From Elgaria multicarinata webbii (Eukaryota > Chordata > Lepidosauria > Squamata > Anguidae), in the NCBI RefSeq assembly GCF_023053635.1, contig NC_086175.1, positions 121,532,740 through 121,596,739 of the forward strand: DNA of 64,000 bases. Direction: 5' to 3'. The position numbers were made by a program, and so were the translations under genes. Below, piece by piece: positions 52,558 through 64,000 of this stretch. The notes under the pieces were generated by a model, which saw nothing but the letters and a program-made list of their open reading frames with translations, was not told the DNA's origin and made no database searches. Every line of letters starts with the position of its first letter. Positions within the stretch are counted from its first letter, which is position 1.

Positions 52558-54235
52558 AATGAGAAGAATCAGACATTAAGTTAACTCCCATTGATTTCAG
52601 TGGGAACGAACTAACTTAGTCAGTCCCTGACCCACTATGCGTTGAACAATGCAGGCATGATGCAGTGGCAGATACCAGGGAGGTGAGATTGACGATGTCC
52701 CCTTGCTCCATCAGGTGAAAGACACACATCTGTAGCCAAGTAACATGAGAAATTCCACTTTTAGTGACGCTGTATTTCTAACAAAGGGTACAAGCAACCC
52801 GGATAGCATGGTGGGCTGGAGTAATAATGATTGGTAGTAGTAAAGACCCGATGCAGATGGTATACCCATACATGTAAACAGAACACTCTTTAGATCTAAA
52901 GGTGTGGTGGGTTTTTTTAATGGATGAAGTACTATTAAGCTGCCTAGCATTTTCAAAGAACCTGCGCAATACTGAAAGGCAAAGCTTGTAATTTTTGCAA
53001 TACATGCACTGCTGAGCATTGTGCTCTTTTGTCAAACTGGTAGAAAAGTTAGGAAATGGGATGCTGAGGCAAAACTGTTCAGGGCATAAACAGTTCAAAC
53101 TATTTAGCAAAAGTGTTTACGTCAGGGCCAATTGGATCTTGGCCACAGTCTCATAACATAACATGAAAGATATTAAGACCAGGGAGCAGCTGAAGGTTCT
53201 TTTCAAGGACAGCTGAAAGCATGGAACAGGCAGAGTTGGTATACAATCATCCCACTTTTACCTTTGGCAAATGGGTTCAGCAGGTTTTATGTAAGTTCAA
53301 AAACCTGCAAACCTGTTTGACCAAAGACAAAAGTGAGGCAAAAGCAATGCATGTATGCAATATAGGAAGCAAAAACTCTCCCAAACTACATTTAACTCCT
53401 TTAAAAACTACTGAATATCTCCAGCCTAATTTGCCTTCAGGAAAATAAAAATGGCGCGTGTCATCTGAAGAGGGTCAATTGAGAGCTGTTCTTGAAAGAG
53501 ATCAAATCCCTCTTAGCAACGATCACCCTGCTTCTGCACTGGCAACCGCACTCAGCGTAGCGCTCTTGCACGCATAAACACAAAATGGAGGTGGAGAGCT
53601 GTAGAAATTTGTGGAAAGGACAAATTTGCCTCCCCGAAAAGGTAAAACATATGCATGTCTTGAGACTTAGAAGCAAAAGGTGGATGGTGAGGTGGAGGAA
53701 GGGAAAAAAGCAAGAAGAAAGCAATAGATAATATCTAAAATGCTAATATCTGGAAGTCCTGCTCCCTCAATCCCAGGTGTGTATGCACACAGGACAGTTC
53801 ACGCAGGGAATGTAGCAGCTATAGTGAACCAACAGGTCTCGGCGGCTGACACCACACTGTCTTGGTGGTTGCAGAACAATACTTGGCACACTGAAGATGC
53901 TGTTTCTTCACAATAAAAAAACGTGATTTCACTCCCACGTCTTGCTGCCGTCACTTTTTCAAACCCACATCCGCCTTTTCGATTGTATGTAGCAGACATC
54001 CCAAATGGTCCATCTCTGACATCTCGCTCCCCTCACACATACACACACGCAGGCACATGTGCTTTCTTAAAGACTTGGATTCACCTAGGATACCCTTCTA
54101 GATTGAAGCTTCCTTGGTCCAACATTTACGGCACCTGAGGAGTTCTTATGCTTTGCACAGCAGCAACGACTACAGCGCCCCCTCCAGGGGTTTATGTGCT
54201 CTCGCACAAAAAGTAGAAAAAGCTTCCCTCAGCTT

Positions 54236-61462
<7,227 letters not shown>

Positions 61463-61504
61463 TCAGATTCAATGGTTCATCTAAAGCAGTATTCTGAACC
61501 CCAC

Positions 61505-62035
61505 AAAAACAAAAGAGTGTCTTGTAGTGTTTTGAAGACCAACTAAATTGTGGTATTTTTGTTGTTTCTCGCTCTTGGTGATTTTTCTAGACTGACATGA
61601 TGGGCATTGCCAGGTCATGCTGTCTTTTACAGTTTCAGGAATTTCCTGACAATTGAGCATGTTTTAATTATGACTGCTTTGTGGATGTTGGTGTGGATAT
61701 ATTTTGGTAGGCCTAGTTTCTGAAGGTTTTCTGTATAGTTTTTTTAAATGTGATCCTGGTGACAGATGTGACTTAACGTAATAACTGTGACCTTTTCCTG
61801 TTGCCATAGTTCTTTAACTTTCATGGCCAGTGATATATATCTTCCTCTCTTTTCCTCTTCCTTTTCTACAACATTTTTGTCATTAGGTATTGCTATGTCA
61901 ATGAGGTACGTGTGTTTTTCTTTTTTGTCTATGACCATTATGTCTGGTCAGTTGCAAAGTATTGTCTTGTCCGTATGAATTGTACTGTCCCAGTATATTT
62001 TATGATTTGCATTTTCCAAGATTGTTTTAGGTGAG
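61505..62035 (-). mobile_element. R4/Dong-like LINE C-terminal fragment
   Basis: The minus strand reads NHKIYWDSTIHTDKTI, a stop, then PDIMVIDKKEKHTYLIDIAI and NDKNVVEKEEEKRGRYISLA. This wording, with PD...D spacing, is the pattern I know from the restriction-enzyme-like endonuclease domain at the C-terminus of R4/Dong-clade LINEs. The part after it (to 61505) is the decayed ORF end and 3' UTR. Confidence 0.6.
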
Positions 62036-62059
62036 TATGTATATATTATTGTTGCTGTT

Positions 62060-62580
62060 GTTGTTGTTTGTATTTCTATACCACCCCATAGCTGAAGCAC
62101 AGCTTACAAAGATTGAAAACATTAAAATACAGTATAAAAAGTTTAAAAACACACAAACACTTATACATGTAGACAACATATATCTAAAAACAACTTTGAG
62201 CAGTCAGCCATAACCTGAAAAGGAGAACTGATTAAAAACTCATCACAAGTTGCCAAATGCCCAAGAGGAGAGAAAGGTTTTAAACTGGTGCCCAAAAGAT
62301 AACAATGTTGGCACCAGGCAGGCCTCGTTAGGGAGAACATTTCACAGTTCCGAGGCCACCACTAAGAAGGCCTGTCCCTTGTTGCCGCCTTCTGAGCCTC
62401 CCTTGGAGGAAGCACCCAGAGGAGGATCTTCGATGTTGAGTGTAGAGTTTAGGTAGGTTCATGTTGGGAGAGGCGCTTTGTCAGGTATGCAGTCCCAAGC
62501 CCTGGGTTAGAACCAGCACCTTGAACCGAGCGCAGAAGCATATAGGCAGTCAGTGTAAGCGGGCCAGAATCGGTCTTATA
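62060..62580 (-). mobile_element. L2-like LINE 3' end
   Basis: 'tttctataccaccccatagc' tail, A-rich part, then the decayed C-terminal coding region from 'ggcaccaggcaggcctcgtt' to 'gcttgggaggctcag'-like sequence and beyond ('gaaccgagcgcagaagcata'). Confidence 0.7.
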
Positions 62581-63073
62581 TGTTCAATTCATATCCTGCC
62601 TTTCTACATAGAGAGCATCTAAAAGCTTTCATGGAGTATTATCTTCAGTTGGCAGGTGGATGGGTGGGTGGGTGGACGGATGAATACCATTGCTAAGTAA
62701 ATTAATACCTGTAGTAGCAAACTACTATTTTTCTTCAGACACAAACAATAGAATTTAATTTTATTATTAGATAATCGAGGAGAAGTGAACAGGTTAAATT
62801 GCCTTTTTCTGTGCTCACAACCATAATCAGGCAAGTGCTTCCGCACAGACAAGCAGCTCACACACACATACCATCCACCCCAACTTCAGTGCTGAACCAC
62901 AGTGGTTGCTTGAAGGAAAGGCACATTTCACATGCTCTCCCTCATCCCAGAAATGCACTTTGCCTCCTCTGCGAATCATTACAAAGCAGCAACAGAAAAA
63001 TATACTGGAGGAGGGACAATCTTTTTTTCTGCTGCTGCCACTGTCTTCGAATGATACATGGTTTCTTAAACTG
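62581..63073. other. AMOTL1 intron, nothing recognised
   Basis: Short (GGTG)n-like run at 62658-62678. The open frames are unremarkable. Confidence 0.35.
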
Positions 63074-63361
63074 TGGACTGGTTCATACGATAAGCGTAGC
63101 CCACCATGGCTGATTTAAGCCACAGTGGGTTGTGGCGCATGTGGGCAGCCATTCAACCCCTGGTGGGGGAGTTGTCATGGTCATTTGAACCTGGGAATCA
63201 GGGGGTGTTTGAGAGTTAAACAACAGAACATGGTTTTGGGCAACATGGCATGGCAACCCCCCACTGGGGTTTGAATATTTAAAATGGCCACCTGCCAGCA
63301 CCACAACTCACTGTGGTTTAATAGCCGTGGTGGGCTGCGGTGATCATGCGATTCAGGTCTA
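63074..63361. mobile_element. Putative MITE with 'cccaccatgg' inverted arms
   Basis: The left GGACTGGTTCATACGATAAG and inverted right GACCTGAATCGCATGATCAC are similar. 'agcccaccatggctg' and the inverted 'cgtggtgggctgc' pair, as do the internal 'tcatttgaacctggg' motifs. Confidence 0.6.
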
Positions 63362-64000
63362 TAAGTCAACTCCCATTTCTTTGGTACCTATACTGAGCCT
63401 AACTTATTTACTTCATCTATTTATATCACATATAATATAGAAGAAATAATAATGATGTATTGCATTTCTATTTAAATTATTTATTTAAATTTTAGTAAGT
63501 CTTTCTAAAGGTGCATCTATACATCTGAGTAAGCATATGCAAATCTCTATCCTCTTTTGTGGTGATGTGTTTCCTTTTGTTTTTTAAGCGATGTGTAAGT
63601 GGCCACCCAATTCCAGTTGCTTTACGCAAAGGCACCTTTTTAATACAAATTGACCCTTAACAAGATAGCCCTCTTTTAGGAAGCTTTGCCAGATATATAG
63701 CAAACATGGTTGTCTTTCAATGCATGTAGGTCAGTGTCTCCAGTCAATTACACAAGAAAGAGGAAGCGTGGTTACATATAATCTAAAAGGCAAGGGGAAA
63801 ACATTTCTGGCATATGGAGCGAGGCCTGCTGAGGACCTGGCAGGTCATAAATAGAATAGCATTTAAATAGCTGTTTCGGAATTTGTCTCCCTCGAGAATA
63901 TGGGTATCCGAAATCACAAGATCAGATGCAACGCCTTTCCAGCACTCTGCATATTCATGGCATTTGGCAAAGTAAGACAAGGTCTACCTCCTCACCCCAG
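63362..64000. repeat. AMOTL1 intron with shared dispersed repeat
   Basis: 63460-63605 matches 41962-42108 ('gcatttctatttaaatta', 'gtgtaagtggccac'). 63613-64000 shows no exon or repeat that I recognise. Confidence 0.4.

Larger units (their letters stand above)
49855..54235 (-). other. AMOTL1: AMOTL1 3' UTR (inferred)
   Basis: From the AMOTL1 stop codon to a canonical poly(A) signal about 4.35 kb downstream on the minus strand. LINEs are absent from this interval, in contrast to the surroundings, as expected of transcribed, partly constrained sequence; human AMOTL1 also has a multi-kilobase 3' UTR as I recall it. MITEs (50759, 52325) and a (GT)n run are inside. The extent is inferred from the signal position; an alternative AATAAA within the MITE at 50895-50900 could give a shorter transcript. 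Confidence 0.65.

Overview
This window is vertebrate nuclear DNA, most likely from a squamate reptile (lizard or snake). The host genes have long introns with GT-AG splice sites. The interspersed repeats are a typical squamate mix: L2-type and CR1-type LINEs, a BovB (RTE) LINE, tRNA-derived SINEs, and several families of short palindromic DNA transposons, many of them hAT-like with 8-bp target duplications. I cannot name the species from sequence alone. I found no prokaryotic features, CRISPR arrays or tRNA/rRNA genes.

Only two host genes can be supported. CWC15 (plus strand, promoter near 16.6-16.9 kb, coding exons 19153-36878, poly(A) signal at 37146) is complete and encodes a 230-residue spliceosome protein. 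AMOTL1 (minus strand) is represented by its last five coding exons, between 61390 and 54236, followed by a probable 3' UTR of about 4.4 kb ending near 49.86 kb. The upstream AMOTL1 exons lie beyond the right edge. The two genes converge tail to tail, the arrangement I recall for human 11q21. They have no shared pathway: one acts in pre-mRNA splicing, the other in cell-junction/Hippo scaffolding.

Layout. 1-16 kb: intergenic, built from repeats, including five of seven copies of a TAGGGTGACC palindromic hAT-like element, tRNA-SINEs and LINE 3' ends, plus three LTR-like segments. 16.1-16.9 kb: CWC15 promoter region with a BovB insertion beside it. 17-37 kb: CWC15; its 10.5-kb fifth intron carries an antisense L2 LINE of about 3.5 kb whose endonuclease-RT reading frame has only one stop and one frameshift. 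37-49.8 kb: intergenic, with more MITEs, a Penelope-like candidate at 42.1-42.7 kb and a 1.4-kb CR1 copy. 49.8-61.4 kb: AMOTL1, with MITEs in its 3' UTR and a GC-rich hAT-like MITE (perfect 8-bp target duplication) nested in an older MITE in one intron. 61.4-64 kb: AMOTL1 intron with an R4/Dong-like LINE end and further repeats.

I see no convincing new multi-gene system. The more unusual material is the set of palindromic MITE families: one spreads a ZNF143-type motif, and another carries consensus splice donors on both strands inside an AMOTL1 intron.
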